From NCBI RefSeq assembly GCF_050947875.1, contig NC_134571.1:223210024-223274023 (forward strand): a DNA stretch of 64,000 nt, read 5' to 3'. This stretch comes from Dermacentor variabilis. Its lineage: Eukaryota; Arthropoda; Arachnida; Ixodida; Ixodidae. The translations under genes and the position numbers were made by a program. The notes under the pieces are model-generated. The model was given only the letters and a program-made list of their open reading frames with translations, made no database searches and was not told the DNA's origin. Within the stretch, counting starts at the first letter, position 1; the number at the start of each line of letters is the position of its first letter. Below, piece by piece: positions 32,766 to 44,410 of the stretch.

Positions 32766-34610
32766 AGCGTTGTATTGTAACTCTGATATTGTCATGATAT
32801 TAAACCTTGCAAAGTAGGTACCAGTATGAGTACACCACGGTACATTAGCTATTAATCTAATTGCTCGTTTTTGAGCAATTAGAATTTTCATTTGGTTCTG
32901 CTTCGTTGTTGTCCCCCAGACCATGAGACTATAAGTTGTATGTGGCAATATAAATGCACTGTAAAATAATATTTTCACTTTAGGGGGAAGTGTGTGCCTC
33001 TGACGACATGGGATGCCATTAATCCTGCTTATTTTAGCGCAGATATGCTCAATAATATGTTTATCACAATTAGGAGACTCGGTCACAACAACACCAAGAC
33101 ATTTCACAACTTGTACGACCTCATTTCTTCCTTTTTTTTTTTTTTTTTGCTAACCAAAGGTCGAGATTTGGACGCACCGTTCTGTTTTTAGCTCGGAATA
33201 ATATTGCTTTCGTCTTGGTAATGTTTACTTTTAGGAAATTCCTAAAGGACCATTGGCGCAGGAATTCTAAGAACTGATTGCCGAGTGCTAGTAGGTCAGT
33301 TTCTGTATTACTTAGGCAAGCATTGCGAGGTCGTCTGCATACGCTATTATGTATACAGGAAGAGAAGCAGAAAATATATCATTAATGTAGATATTAAATA
33401 ATAGCAGCCCCAGAATGCTGCCTTGGGGTACACCAGAGAGGACAGGTTGTGAGTTTGATATAGCGTGATTAAGGGAGACCATTTGTCTACGATATTTAAA
33501 ATATGATTGCATTAAATATAACCTCGTTCCTCTAATGCCATAGTAATTGAGTTTATCTTCCAGTAAATCATGATTAATCAGGTCAAATGCTTTTGAAAAA
33601 TCAACAAATATTCCGAGTACAAGGAGCTTTTCCTCAAACGCATTTGTTATTATCTCTTTTTGCTTAATTAGTGCCACTTCAGTGGACCTTTGTTTTATGA
33701 AACCGAATTGACTGTCTGATAAAACTTAATGTTTAACTAGAAAATGATGAATTCTCACATAAATCTTTTCCAGGCCTTTGGATAATATCGGAAGAATTGA
33801 AATAGGCCTGTAATTAGCCATATCCGAGGTAGCACCACCTTTGTGAATGACCGCCACCTTTGTTACCGGCATTTCGCTTGGAAAGACGCCATATGCTAAA
33901 GCTAGGTTATATATATGCATTAGCATTGGGGCTAGTATGTTAGCTACAAACTTGAAAGGTTTGACCTGAAAGCCATTTTTGTCTTCAGCTCTGCTATTTC
34001 TTAGATTTCTAAACACCATTATGATTTCGTCTTCATGTGTGGGATACATGAACAGGTATTCCGCAATCCATGGCGTGTTGTACGCGTAACCCACAGTTCT
34101 GTCAGAGGGACAGCATAATGTTTTGGTTACATTAAGAAAGATATTATTAAATTCTTTACACAGTTGATCCATCCAGCCATCTTTCATTCTCGTCGTAATA
34201 GTTGTTTTTCACGTGCGATTTAGTAATTTGTTCAATTGGTCCCACTGGTTGTGAGCATTTCTTTTGGATCCCTCGGAAAATGCATTACTAAAATACCTTA
34301 ACTTGGCAGTTTTTAGTGCTCGATTTTGCTGATTTCGTTTTTTTTTTTATATTTCTCAAGCTTGGAAGGCTGGCGCGATTTTATGAATTGCGCAAACATT
34401 TTCTCTTTTTTCTTTATTTTGCGCAGCAGTTCTTGCGTAACCGACGGCTCCTTAGGATTGCGTTTGCGCGGACAGACTTGCGGAAAACATGGGTGATAGG
34501 CAGTTTTTATTTTGAACAAAAATGAATTATACGCCTCATTCGCGTTTTTTAAAGATAGCACATCGTCCCAACTAAGGAAAGTTTCGCCCGAAAGGGGAAG
34601 CATGGATTGC
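32766..34610 (-). pseudogene. CR1/Jockey-like LINE reverse transcriptase (outer level of nest)
   Basis: The minus strand encodes, in order, the linker before RT (PSVTQELLRKIKKKEKMF), then MTRVAVIHKGG-like sequence (as PVTKVAVIHKGGATSDMANY), RPISILPILSKGLEKI, GIFVDFSKAFDLINHDLLED, SGVPQGSILGLLLFNIYIND and the catalytic IIAYADDLAML, then ILFYSAFILPHTTYSLMVWG and QKRAIRLIANVPWCTHT. The endonuclease is missing, so the element is 5'-truncated near 34610. Three or more frame breaks occur. The coding sequence stops at ISELQYNAIL around 32770 and resumes at 28829. Confidence 0.83.
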
Positions 34611-35152
34611 GATAGCGAATTAGCAGATAGCTAACGAAGTATAAGGGTAGTAGTTTTACCGGTCGTATAAACTTGTAAAAAGTCGCTTACTAACTAAATT
34701 AACAAGCACGATGTCATGCGCGCACAGGTAAGCATGAGCCCATCTCGCTCGATGACCGCGGGGACTCGCAGTCGAAACGCTGGATTGAGGAATCGTGGCA
34801 GCGAGCGAATTTAGCCTCGTGCATCCCTCGCTTCAACGCGAATGAAACGTCGAAAGCGCAGGGCATACGAAGCTACCTGCACCACGCGCACTCTGCAAAC
34901 ACCGCAGATCGCCTTGGAGATGAGGCCCGCGCGCACTCGTCGTAGATCGAGGTGCGGCACGGCAGAGCAGCAGCCGCCCGAAAACCCCTGGCCCCGTGCC
35001 TCGCGCGCGACAGGAGAGGGCGCGCTTCGCTTTCCTCGCTCGCGCACGCCAGATTGAGCCGCGCTCGCCAGCTCACCCTCGCACGCTTTCGATGGCACAA
35101 ACGGCGCGCGGCTACGATTTTATCGCCGTTGTACTTTAAACGGAACTTAACG
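34611..35152. other. GC-rich sequence, no gene
   Basis: A GC-rich stretch (about 34730-35060) opens several frames on both strands, all Arg/Ala/Ser-rich. I regard them as compositional. No motif supports coding. Confidence 0.5.
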
Positions 35153-35933
35153 GTGTTAGATACGGGACCTCTTCCTGAGCCTCCTACGAGCTCACCAGAC
35201 CACATCGAATCGCGTAACACCTAATTAAGGAAGGCAGAAGCACATCTACCACGTTCCCGAGGCGCAGCACGTCCAAACAAGTTGGCGTCCCCCACCTCGT
35301 GCGCCGCATGTGGAGCTATTCATTGCTTGACTCTTCCCGAAAGTGTAGCGGCAGGCTGGCACGGTTCCAGGTAACGTAGGTCCCGAGCAAAGCTGCTTTG
35401 CGGCTCTGAAAGGTCGCTCGAGAACAAACCGCCTGCCCCCACTGAGCGCTTGCAAGCCGCGAGGCAAGACGGCTTTAATGCACCGTGAAGGCCTGAGAGC
35501 AACCCCCCATCCGCCTTTGTGACGGCAGTTGCAGACCAGGAAGGCAATACCACAGACAAGTAATCCCTCGGACAAGTGGAGCCAATGGAGCGACCCTCTG
35601 AGCCCAATCTGACTTGCACTCGCACGGGCGCCTACCATTGGTCGAAAATGACGCCACCGGAGCGGGATCGCCGATTGGCCGAACGTGACGTGACTCCGAG
35701 ACACCGAAGGAGTTAAAAGCCAGAGACCGGGAGCAGCAAAGAGCATTCCTTCATTCACCTCTTTCGGGCTTCTTGCCTCTGGCCGCGGCGACCCAGTTGC
35801 TGCCGGCCAGCAATGACTTTATTATTGCTAATTTCCGTGTATCTTTACTGTAAATAATGTAAATAAACCTCCAGTTTTCATCTCAAAGTGCTCCTCAACC
35901 TCGGCCAACTCCGGCACTCAACGGCAAGGTCCA
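35153..35933 (+). mobile_element. Probable LTR (5' LTR or solo) followed by primer-binding site
   Basis: The unit would begin TGTTAGATACGGGACC and end GGTCCA. It contains a TATA-like TTAAAAG at 35713-35719 and a polyadenylation signal AATAAA at 35862-35867, the order expected for U3-R-U5. Five bases after the end, TGGGGGACAGCAATTAAG (35939-35956) could be a primer-binding site, which always starts TGG. No gag or pol follows and no matching LTR was found, so the left boundary is uncertain. Confidence 0.45.
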
Positions 35934-35956
35934 ATATCTGGGGGACAGCAATTAAG

Positions 35957-38104
35957 ATTGTCCTCCAGATCCAAGAACGGTGACGCCGGCGGCAGAAATG
36001 CGCCTGGAATGTCCATATACTTGCTACAGCTATAATAAGGCGATGAAAAGTTCAGTTTTACTTTGATTTTTGGTTGTCCGCGGTGTGATTCCTTGTATGC
36101 GCGACATATTAAAAAAAAATAAAGCTCCTGCCGTTTTTTGTAGGAATGCTATGCGTGACTAGGCGGACATTAGCAACAAGAAAAAATTGCATTGAAAATT
36201 TGGCTAATTTTAGTTACTAACCATAGGGCACATATGTAACGGCGGAATTGAAGCGAACGAGTATGGAAGCCATACGAGCTCAGTATAAATCCGGAGACCA
36301 GCATCAATTTCAACGTCCAGAAAATCTGCCAATAAGGCCTCGGCACTTCAGCTAAGCTGATCTCAAACCGTTAAAGGCGCGCTTTTAGGAAAGTGTTAGC
36401 GGGAACGCCTATGTATTTCACAGCACCGTCTGCAGCCGCCTATCCTAGAGGCGTGCTAGTCTGGTATTTCCGCTAAAGTGGCACGACTTACTGCTCGTCG
36501 GCTTCGATTCTGCAAATATATGAACCCTGAAGTTAGCAATTAGGATGTTATTCGCTTATTTTTGTTATTTAGCGAAATTGTCGCTACCATATTTTTCGCC
36601 GTTAATGTCAGCCTAGCCGCGTAGCCTCCAGCAAAACGGTCGGGGCCCAGATTTTATTTAATTTTTTCTTCGGCACGAAAATGAATAATATTTTGTCGCC
36701 CGACAGCAACTCGCCCTGCTGTGTGCCACCACAGTACGCAGCCACGCGCCAAGTCGCACACGTCCTCGAGCGGCTGCGCTATGAGAGGCGGGAGGGAGAC
36801 AGCGACGAGAGTGTTCGAAGCTCTCGAATAATGTTTCACTCGGGCGGTCGGAAAGCGCTCGTTATGTTCACATTCTGTCCATGGCGCTGAAAATGCGGGC
36901 AGGTTCGACGAGACGCGGCAACATCAGGTTGGCGCTCGAAACGATGCGCGCCTCACCAGTTCCGTTGAGCCGAACGTGTTCTTCACTCAATGTGATCGCG
37001 CCGCCCAGCTGTCGCCGTCGGCCTCGCGGTGCCACTTTTGCTGTTTTCAATTGCCTCGTTTTCTGAGCGCTCTTTCGCGCCTGTGGCGATGGGCGCGGCG
37101 TTTCGGCGGGTTTCGCGTTTCGGCCCAATTCTCGAACCCATCGCAGGTCCCGCGTTACGGGACTTCCTTACGGAATTTCGTCGAGTTTTCTGAATTTTGG
37201 AGACACTATGGTTGCAGTCGTGCTCGCGGTGTTTTCGTTTTTTCCTTCTTGCATTACAGTTTAATACTCCTAGTATTCTGCTTCCAGTAGCATCATTTCT
37301 TGCTTCATTGGTGATTATGTTGTTTCTAAATTTCATAACTTTGCACTCGCTTCAAAGCTAAAACGATTCTATTCCAGTTTGTGAGCCGAAGTTATTTGGA
37401 GTGTTGGGAATTTTCGCTGTCACGTGTGTCAAAGCTTCTAACGCTACCTTATTTAAACACATAGTGCAACAGGGCAGCCCAGCCATCTCAGACATCGTTG
37501 CATTACCATAATCCCGGTGAGCAAAGTTTCGTATTTGCGTGCGCAATTTCGTGGGTTTGCGTCGCAGTGCCGTTTGGCGTTTTGGGCGAACTTGGAAATC
37601 TCGAGGCCGCGCCGATGACGATACACTTCAAACGGGCAGCTTTCCGAGCCTGTGAAACATTTGAGAAAAAACGTCCGCCGTGATCACGTTTCATTTATTC
37701 CAGACTTCGTGCTTTTTTTTCTGCCGCGCTAGAAGAGCAGTTTAGGTGGTCGTTTTTTTGCAGTGGAACTTTTTTTTATATAAACTGGTGCAGCACGAAT
37801 GTACAGCTCGAACCCCCTCCCCTTCTCTTTCATTGAGGCCTCGACCATAGACTTGGCGTTGAATTCACTTGATGAGGTGGCCGCGCTTTTCACCGCAGTC
37901 GTGCTCAGCGTGATCCACGAAAAGCAGTGCAGTTGTGATTTGCAAAACCGAAGCGATGCAAATGTTCGTTGCGGGTTTCCAGATGTCGGGCGCCTATTAT
38001 TCAGTCACGCATACGAGCCAGATATGCCGCGATGTGGCGGCAGCATTCTGACTGGGGCTGAATCCAAAAGCGTTCGCATCAACTCGTACGACGCGGAAGA
38101 GGCT
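35957..38104. other. No gene recognised
   Basis: No domain or repeat family identified. A GC-rich patch (36860-37100) opens unconvincing frames. A TATATAAACT motif at about 37778 could be a core promoter, but nothing recognisable lies downstream. Confidence 0.45.
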
Positions 38105-38165
38105 ATCAAAATTAATCCGGAGCCCTCCACTACGGCGTGACTGCGCAGTTTCGTGGCGTTAAATC
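38105..38165 (+). mobile_element. Ruka-type SINE 3' remnant
   Basis: AAAATTAATCCGGAGCCCTC followed by CACTACGGCGTG and a degraded GTTTCGTGGCGTTAAA matches the 3' end of the SINEs at 11065 and 56992. The tRNA-like head is absent. Confidence 0.55.
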
Positions 38166-39595
38166 ACCTAATTTTAGAGATGTGGTTGATCCATGATTTC
38201 GCTGCCATTTTCTAGCTTCGATTACGGCCACTGGGCGGCCAGGCCAACGGTGAGAGCAGCCGAAGGCACTTTGTGACGGCTAGCTTCAGGACGGGCTGCC
38301 GGCAAAACATGGGGAAGTTTATGATAACATTCAGAACCCGATAAGGCGCTACTGTCAGCTGTTTGTTTCGCATACGAAAAATGGCTCACGTATAGTGGAA
38401 ATACGAGTATGCGATTTTAGAATTATCTCGAAATGTAGCGGCTACATAAGTGATAAGCTGGAATGTGCTTCGTTCAACTTTTGGACGACAATAAATTGGT
38501 TACCTCGCACTAAGAGAGCTTGCGTTCTGCTTCCATCTGATTCGGATTTTCGATTGGATAAACTTTATTAAAGGTCCTGCAGACTATTTCGTTACCGAGA
38601 GAAAATGACTATTTTTCTATAACGTTAAAAAAATTATGCGGTGACACCAAAGTAAAATATACCTGGTAGCGAAGCTTCCATAGGAGCCCATACGTTCAAA
38701 ACATGGCGGTTCTTCGGCGGTTCGTGGGGCTTAGCGCCATCTGTATGTGGTGGGAACACTTCTGGCGGAAGAAGAAATAATGTGACGCCATATCCGTTAA
38801 AAGCCAAAGTTACGTCATCTCGTTTTGGAAGGCGCGAAGTTTGTTTTGTTGGTCTGCCTTTGGAGCTATGTATTCAAACGCCCCGCCATTCGACTTGATG
38901 GGCGTTTCGAGCTTTCAGCACGGAAAGTGATGCAGGCAAAGGCCAGCCGTACGGATGTCGAAATCGCACCCCTGCCGAGAACATACTTTCTTTGGAGGCC
39001 GACGTAAGCTTTAGGCGTAGAGCGCTGATCCTATCGTCGGATGCCAAGCCCGTCGACCAGCGCAGTTGCACGAAAACAGCCACACAATTATCTGGTGGTC
39101 GTAGCTCACTACTTTTGACTGAACAGGTTAAGAAGCGATGGAGGTGCCCGCGTCACCAAATTCAGACAAACTTCGACAAGCAAGAAAGCACAACGTGTGA
39201 GGGAGGCGTATTTCAACAGGTGAACGTTACGAGCGCGCCTTTCTGCACATTTCAAGAGGTGCATTGCATTGCGAGTGATAGCGGCGTCAACGCCCCCTGT
39301 AACGATGAGCGCTGAACAGAAGTGTACTTATCAATAATAATAAATTAAATTAACTTGCATTTTCATAACTCGTCACGAATATATAAAATTGACCAGGAAT
39401 ATTATTTTCGTTGAATGAATCAAACTGTGTCTCACTTGAATTAAAAAACGGTTTTTTCTTTCCCAATGCTTGTTCCCTCCAGACATAGTCGCGCTTCAAT
39501 CGCTGCTCCCATAACCCCCCTTGCTGATGTCGGTAACAATTTGTACTGAACCGCTTTTCGCCCGAAGCTTCGTGACCTATGTGGATCGACCTTGG
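38166..39595. other. No gene recognised
   Basis: A TGGATAAACTTTATTAAAGG stretch at about 38557-38576 resembles the 3' end region of I-group LINEs on the minus strand, but no coding part is attached. The rest is unassigned. Confidence 0.4.
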
Positions 39596-39780
39596 TGACA
39601 CTGCATACCACGGCGTATGCGTGCCGGGAAGAGTCAGTCGACAAGCTTTGCTCTGGGTGGCAAAAGAGATAAAGCCCCTGTTTATTGCGATGGCCGTTAA
39701 TATACACTTTGGCGCACATCACGTGGTAATGTAGCTTGGCGTACATAGCGTCGCCCCCAGAATACAGGCAGACGATAACA
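39596..39780 (-). repeat. 3' LTR of decayed Ty3/gypsy element
   Basis: On the minus strand this starts TGTTATCGTCTGCC and ends CAGTGTCA. It aligns with 55180-55378, with both outer edges breaking at TG and CA. It contains AATAAA (complement of 39681-39686). A purine-rich GAAAAAGAGGGATG lies just inside the element at 39783-39796, as expected for the polypurine tract that primes plus-strand DNA. Confidence 0.7.
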
Positions 39781-40365
39781 GCACATCCCTCTTTTTCGGG
39801 AACAGATCCGAACATAACAGAACAGTCGCGCATACACGACAAAGAGCATATGCTTTATATGAACAAAACAAAACGCCACAAACCCTACTCATCAATGTCC
39901 AGCCTTATGGGCTTCTTCACCACTCTACCAAACCGCGTTACAGTGCCAGTGGGGTCACGATTGGCCACAGCGTGACTTGGAGACACCGCTAAATATTTTT
40001 TCAGTCGAGACATCTGTGCTATGAGCCGTATGTGCTGCGCTCGGCTGCTCTTCGTTTTCTGGAAATTCGTAAGTGTCCATGTTCGCCCTCTCTTTTGGGA
40101 GACGGTTGAGCATTCTGTTTCGGCTTAGGTCAACGCCGTCCACTTCACGTATGACCGCGGTTGCGGCGCCGGTGCGAAGACTGTGGCCTTGGACTGCATG
40201 TCTGTGACCAGACCAGCTCACCTGCTTGAAGCTTAGGAAGCAGTCTGGCACGATGGCGTCCACTGTAGTAGCGGCATTGACGCCTCCTGACCTTGTCGCT
40301 GTCCACCACTTCCGGGCTGCATTTTCCCCGATTTCGATGACGTGGTAGCGTTGGGACCCATGCCC

Positions 40366-41058
40366 TCAGCAGCCTACCCATAAGTATTTCAGCAGGTCTG
40401 ACTCCAAGGATGCCGGGCGTTGCCCCGTAAGCCAACAACGCCAGCGGGGGTCTTTTGACTTTAGAACGAGGTGCTTAACCGTCTGAACCATTCGCTGTAC
40501 TTCCCCGCTGCCCTTTGGGTGCCTCGGACTCACGGTGGCATGGCGAGACCCGTGTGACACAGCGGACTGCTCAAACTCGACATGGAGAACCGTTATCGGT
40601 TACCACTCACTCAGGGATTCTATGCCTAGCAAAAACAATTTTCAGTCTTTCAATGACAGTTCCAGACTTTGTGGAAGGAAGAATGGCAACCTCCGGATAA
40701 CGTGAAAAATAGTCAACCACGACAAGGTATGTCTGGTTGTTAATTACCCACAGATCCACTCCCACTCTCTCCCAGGGAAATGATGGGGTCGCTGTTGCTA
40801 TCGTGGGCTCGGCTTGTTGAAGAGTGCTGTGCGCACACAGCGCACTGATCCACGAGCTGTGCCAGTTCAGTGCTGGCCACCAAACGGGAGCTTTAGCAGC
40901 GCTGCGACGACGCGCGATGGTCTGGTGCCCATCATGCATTTTGCGCAGCACTTCTGAGCGACTGCGGGACTACCAGCCTTGTTCAACAGGAGACGATCGA
41001 CTATGCTAAGACATACCCGATCTTGCAAGTAAGGCGCGAGGAAGGAAGGAAGGAACAT
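40366..41058 (-). pseudogene. Ty3/gypsy integrase remnants
   Basis: Adjacent frames encode an HHCC-like N-terminal stretch (MLRKMHDGHQTIARRR, WWPALNWHS), a core with WERVGVDLWVINNQTYLVVV and YFSRYPEVAIL (first catalytic Asp region), and SPRHPKGSGEVQRMVQTVKH (containing the third catalytic residue, Glu). Further C-terminal remnants continue to about 40145. Integrase joins the retroelement cDNA to chromosomal DNA. At least two frameshifts separate the pieces. Part of the core between the Asp residues is poorly preserved. Confidence 0.8.
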
Positions 41059-41219
41059 TTGGGTTTCTCAGACAAATATTCTACAAAGTCTGCGCGGATG
41101 TCTACAAATAGGGTCACTAATTTGACATTCTCTCACTCTAGACAAAAAATTGTCCCCCGTTTCGAAACCAAGCAAACAGGCCTTCGAGTACGCTGTGATA
41201 TCCGACACGCTCAAGCCTT

Positions 41220-41640
41220 TTTCTGAATCGCTGCAGGTCGCAGGGGACCGCGAAAGAGGTCGGCTATGACTAGTGCTCTGCCGGGAACGTACTGGACACT
41301 GAGAAAATAGCGCATTAGGCGCAGCCGGAACCGCTGAATGCGAGGTCGCATATCAATGACCATTTGGCCCAGCAACGACACTAAAGGCTTGCGATCAGTT
41401 TCGAAAACAACATTTAGGCCACGTATGTACTCGTCAAATCTTTCGGCTGCCCATGCCAGCGCTTCTATTTCTATCTGGGAGTATCGCCACTTTGTGTTCG
41501 TGAGGGATCGAGACGCGAAGGCTCTTGGCTTACGGTGACCGTCACTCTACGTTTGGAAAAGGACAGCTCCCAGTCTAAAAGAGCATGCGTCAGCTGAAAA
41601 AACGGTTTGAAGCGTTGCATCGTACATAGCCACACACTGC
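41220..41640 (-). pseudogene. Ty3/gypsy RNase H remnant
   Basis: On the minus strand the sequence reads ALAWAAERFDEYIRGLNVVF, then ETDRKPLVSLL, a region typical of the Ty3/gypsy RNase H active site (T-D-x-K/R-x-L), and FRLRLMRYFLSVQYVPGRAL before a stop. The N-terminal part is damaged. It lies between the RT and integrase remnants, as expected. Confidence 0.75.
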
Positions 41641-41681
41641 GCAGAACAATTTAGCTCTTTTAGCTCATTCAGGGCTTTTTC

Positions 41682-42691
41682 TTAGTCGTCTTTTTGCAAA
41701 AGAGCGTGCATCGGGGCCGTAGTTTGCACCAAGTGGGGCAAACAGCTCCCTAGGTGATTGGCCATGCCGAGCAAGCTTCCTAGCTCGGTGACATCTTTCG
41801 GCGCGTTTGGATTCCTAATAGCGCTGACTTTCGCTTCATCCGGCCCAATGCCGTTCTCATTCAGAATATGGCCCAAAAACTTCGCTTTATTAGCACCAAA
41901 CAGCGAAACAGAGTCACGTTTGTGATGTAGCTACAGGTGCGACATAAGGACAGCCGCTAACCGTTCATGATGCTGGGCTTTCGTATCGCCCCACAATAAA
42001 ACGTCGTCCATGACATTCACAACACCTGGCAGGTCACATAGTATTGCGGACACTCTTTTCCGGAAATACACCGGAGCGGATGTAATTCCGAATGGTAGCC
42101 TGGTAAAACAGTACCTCCCAAACGGAGTCAACAATGTGGTAAGCTCTTCGGTGTCATTACTTTGTCGGATTTGATGAAACCCCAAGAAGGCGTCAAGCTT
42201 CGAGAACCATTTGGCACCTGCCGGAGATCCTAAAGCTTGATGAACTGTGGGTAGCGTAAAGCGCTCACGAACAACACACTTAAGTCTACGCATATTCTTA
42301 GTTCCCGGGACTGTTTCGTGATCAGCATGATTCCTACGCACCACTTCCTGGGGCCGCCTACCTTTCTAATTATTCCCGTGCGCAATAATCTCTCGATTTC
42401 GTGCTTTAGCATTTCCATGAGCGGAATCGGCATTCACCGCGGAACGGTTATAGCATGTGGAACTGCGCCCGGTTGTAGCCTGATAGTGTATTCTCCTGGA
42501 ATAGTTTCTAGGCTGCGACCCACGTGTGGAAAGAGTATGCCATACCGCTCCTTGGCTGCAGTGAGTGAGTAGGCAAGTTTAACGACTCCTAATGCCTCTA
42601 AGGCCAGCAGCGCCAGAAGTACAGTCGCAACCTTTCTGAGCGGTGAACACGGGAGCGCGTGGCTTTCGGCACTGCCGCGCGGCGGCGGCAA
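41682..42691 (-). pseudogene. Ty3/gypsy reverse transcriptase remnants
   Basis: Minus frames give an N-terminal region (HEIERLLRTGIIRK, RELRICVDLSVL), a palm with WFSKLDAFLGFHQI, FTRLPFGITSAPVYF and VVNVMDDVLLWG (catalytic M-D-D where Y/V-x-D-D is expected), and the connection segment MGHILNENGIGPDEAKVSAI and LGMANHLGSCLPHL. A frameshift separates fingers from palm near 42240 and a stop lies near 41930. The enzyme would copy genomic RNA in the particle; this copy is dead. Confidence 0.85.
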
Positions 42692-42791
42692 GAAGCGGCG
42701 CGCATGCGCAGTGCGCCATCTTTTACGGCTTCTTCCGAATATCCCTTTTTTGGCCTTGTTGATCAGTTTTCACAGTTCCGTGAATTCTATC

Positions 42792-43972
42792 CTATCTCTT
42801 GAATTGGACACTTTCTTTTTTTGTCGTTTCTTTATTATGTCCCTTGTTACTTGGGAGAGCTTGCCTACTGGATGCCTTGCCTCCCACTTCAATTGCGGCC
42901 TCTGAAGCCAACCTAGTTACGGTTTCATTCATTAGCTCTACGTCATCATCATCATCTCTCTGTTCTAAGGCAGCATATTTGTTTGCAAGTACCAGCCTGA
43001 ATTTGTCTGCTTTTACCCTTACTGCCTCTATGTTGACCTGTTTTTTCTTGACCAATTTAGCTCTTTCTCTCTTCAAATTGAAGTGAATCCTAGCCCTCAC
43101 TAACCTATGATCACTGCAATTTACCCAACCTATCACTTCTACGTCCTGCACTATGCTGGGATCAACGGAAAGTATGAAGTCAATTTCATTTCTTGTTTCA
43201 CCATTAGGGCTTTTCCAGGTCCACTTTCTATTGCGACGCTTCCTAAAAAAGTGTTCATTATTCGAAGCTTATTCCTTTCGGCGAATTCTACCAGCACCTC
43301 TCCTCTAGCCTTCCTAGAATCGACGCCATAGTTGCCATTTGCTTGTTCACCAGCCGGCTCTTCCCCCTCTTTTGCATTGAAGTCACCCATTACTACAGTA
43401 TACTGAGTTTGCACTTTTCTCATCGTTAATTCAACATCATCATAAAACTGATCTACTTGCTCATCATCGTGACTGGATGCTGAAGCGCAAGCTTGTACTA
43501 CCTTTAATCTATACCTTATATTAAGTTTGATTACGACTGCAGCTACCCTCTCATTAATGCTGTATAATTCGTCAATGTTGCCCGCTATGTCTTTATGGAT
43601 TAGGAATCCTACCCCGTATTGCTTCTTTTCTAGGAGACCTCTATAGCAAAGAACATGTCCGTTATTCAGCAATGTATAAGCCTCACCGGTTCTCATCTCA
43701 CTAAGGCCGATGGGATCCCAAACGATGTCTGATAATTCCTCAAAGACTCCTGCGAAGCTAGCCTCACTCGAGAGGGTTCGGGTGTTAAACGTTGCAAGGA
43801 TGAGTTTCCATTGGCGGCCTGTCCGGATCCAGAGTTTCTTAGCACCATCGGCTGCGTTACAGGTCTGATTGGTCAGGTGCTCCGCAGGTGCTGGGGACTG
43901 AGGGCCATCGTGTAATTGAGTTAGCCATTTGGAAGGGGGTGGCTGAATGCTGCACCAGGGAGGCCAATTCAT
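42792..43972 (-). pseudogene. RTE endonuclease domain and linker (inverted segment)
   Basis: The minus strand opens at a Met (43972) with MNWPPWCSIQPPPSKWLTQL, then ILATFNTRTLSSEASFAGVF, DPIGLSEMRTGEAYTLLN, VGFLIHKDIAGNIDELYS and VVMGDFNAKEGEEP, the RTE-type endonuclease motifs. The frame is interrupted just after LTSYFPLIPA at 43151. The following frame (to 42792) holds the next motifs: INCSDHRLVRARI-like (as NCSDHRLVRARIHFNLKRER), a DDDDDVELMNE stretch and linker. The SDHR motif supplies the conserved catalytic Asp-His pair. No RT domain follows, because the segment ends near 42715. Confidence 0.85.
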
Positions 43973-44145
43973 GATCTCGTGAGGGAGTGTCTTGTTGAAG
44001 CTTTGTGGGCCTTCCTAATTTAGTTGTACCTGGATTAGTATAGCCCCACTCCCTCTCGGCATCTTTCGCCGGTGACAGGCGTCACTCCAAGACTGCAGAA
44101 TCTGTGCACTGGAGGAGCTGAATTTCGCGCTCTCCATCACACACA

Positions 44146-44174
44146 CGCTTCCCTTCCCCAAGGGAAGGGAAGCG
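44146..44174. repeat. 13-bp palindrome at the inversion junction
   Basis: Arms CGCTTCCCTTCCC (44146-44158) and GGGAAGGGAAGCG (44162-44174) enclose CAA. The right arm is normal RTE sequence; the left arm is its inverted copy. Confidence 0.9.
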
Positions 44175-44329
44175 TAGCAGGGGGCGGCAGAAAGTTAGGT
44201 GCGCGGATCAGATTAAGAAGTTTGCAGGGACGGCATGGCCACAATTAGTACATGACCGGGGTTGTTGGAGAAGTATGGGAGAGGCCCTTGCCCAACAGTG
44301 GGCGTAACCAGGCTGATGATGATGATGAT

Positions 44330-44409
<80 letters not shown>
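44330..44409. repeat. (CA)n(TA)n microsatellite
   Basis: A CA run followed by a TA run directly after the RTE tail. Confidence 0.97.

Positions 44410-44410
<1 letters not shown>

Larger units (their letters stand above)
39781..42714 (-). mobile_element. Decayed Ty3/gypsy LTR retrotransposon pol region
   Basis: Minus-strand fragments give RT, then RNase H, then integrase, the Ty3/gypsy order, ending in the LTR at 39596-39780. Stops and frameshifts break every domain. The 5' end stops near 42714, where a rearranged RTE abuts, and no gag or 5' LTR of this copy was found. A gag/LTR piece with a matching LTR lies at 54790-55378, but in a separate locus. Confidence 0.85.
42715..44331 (+). mobile_element. 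RTE LINE copy with 5' inversion (twin priming)
   Basis: Left part (42715-about 44145) is the 5' half of an RTE LINE in minus orientation: 5' leader, endonuclease and linker. The right part (about 44159-44331) is the 3' end of the same family in plus orientation, ending in ATG repeats. The layout (inverted 5' segment, then sense 3' segment, then tail) is that predicted for twin priming during target-primed reverse transcription. The junction is a 13-bp palindrome at 44146-44174. The middle of the element, including the RT core, is absent. The left edge is approximate. Confidence 0.8.

Noticed and set aside
34811..35224. Overlapping Arg-rich frames on both strands
   Set aside because: GC-rich composition removes stops in several frames; no domain or consistent start.
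36868..37336. Frames in GC-rich patch
   Set aside because: Open on both strands with no motif; likely compositional.
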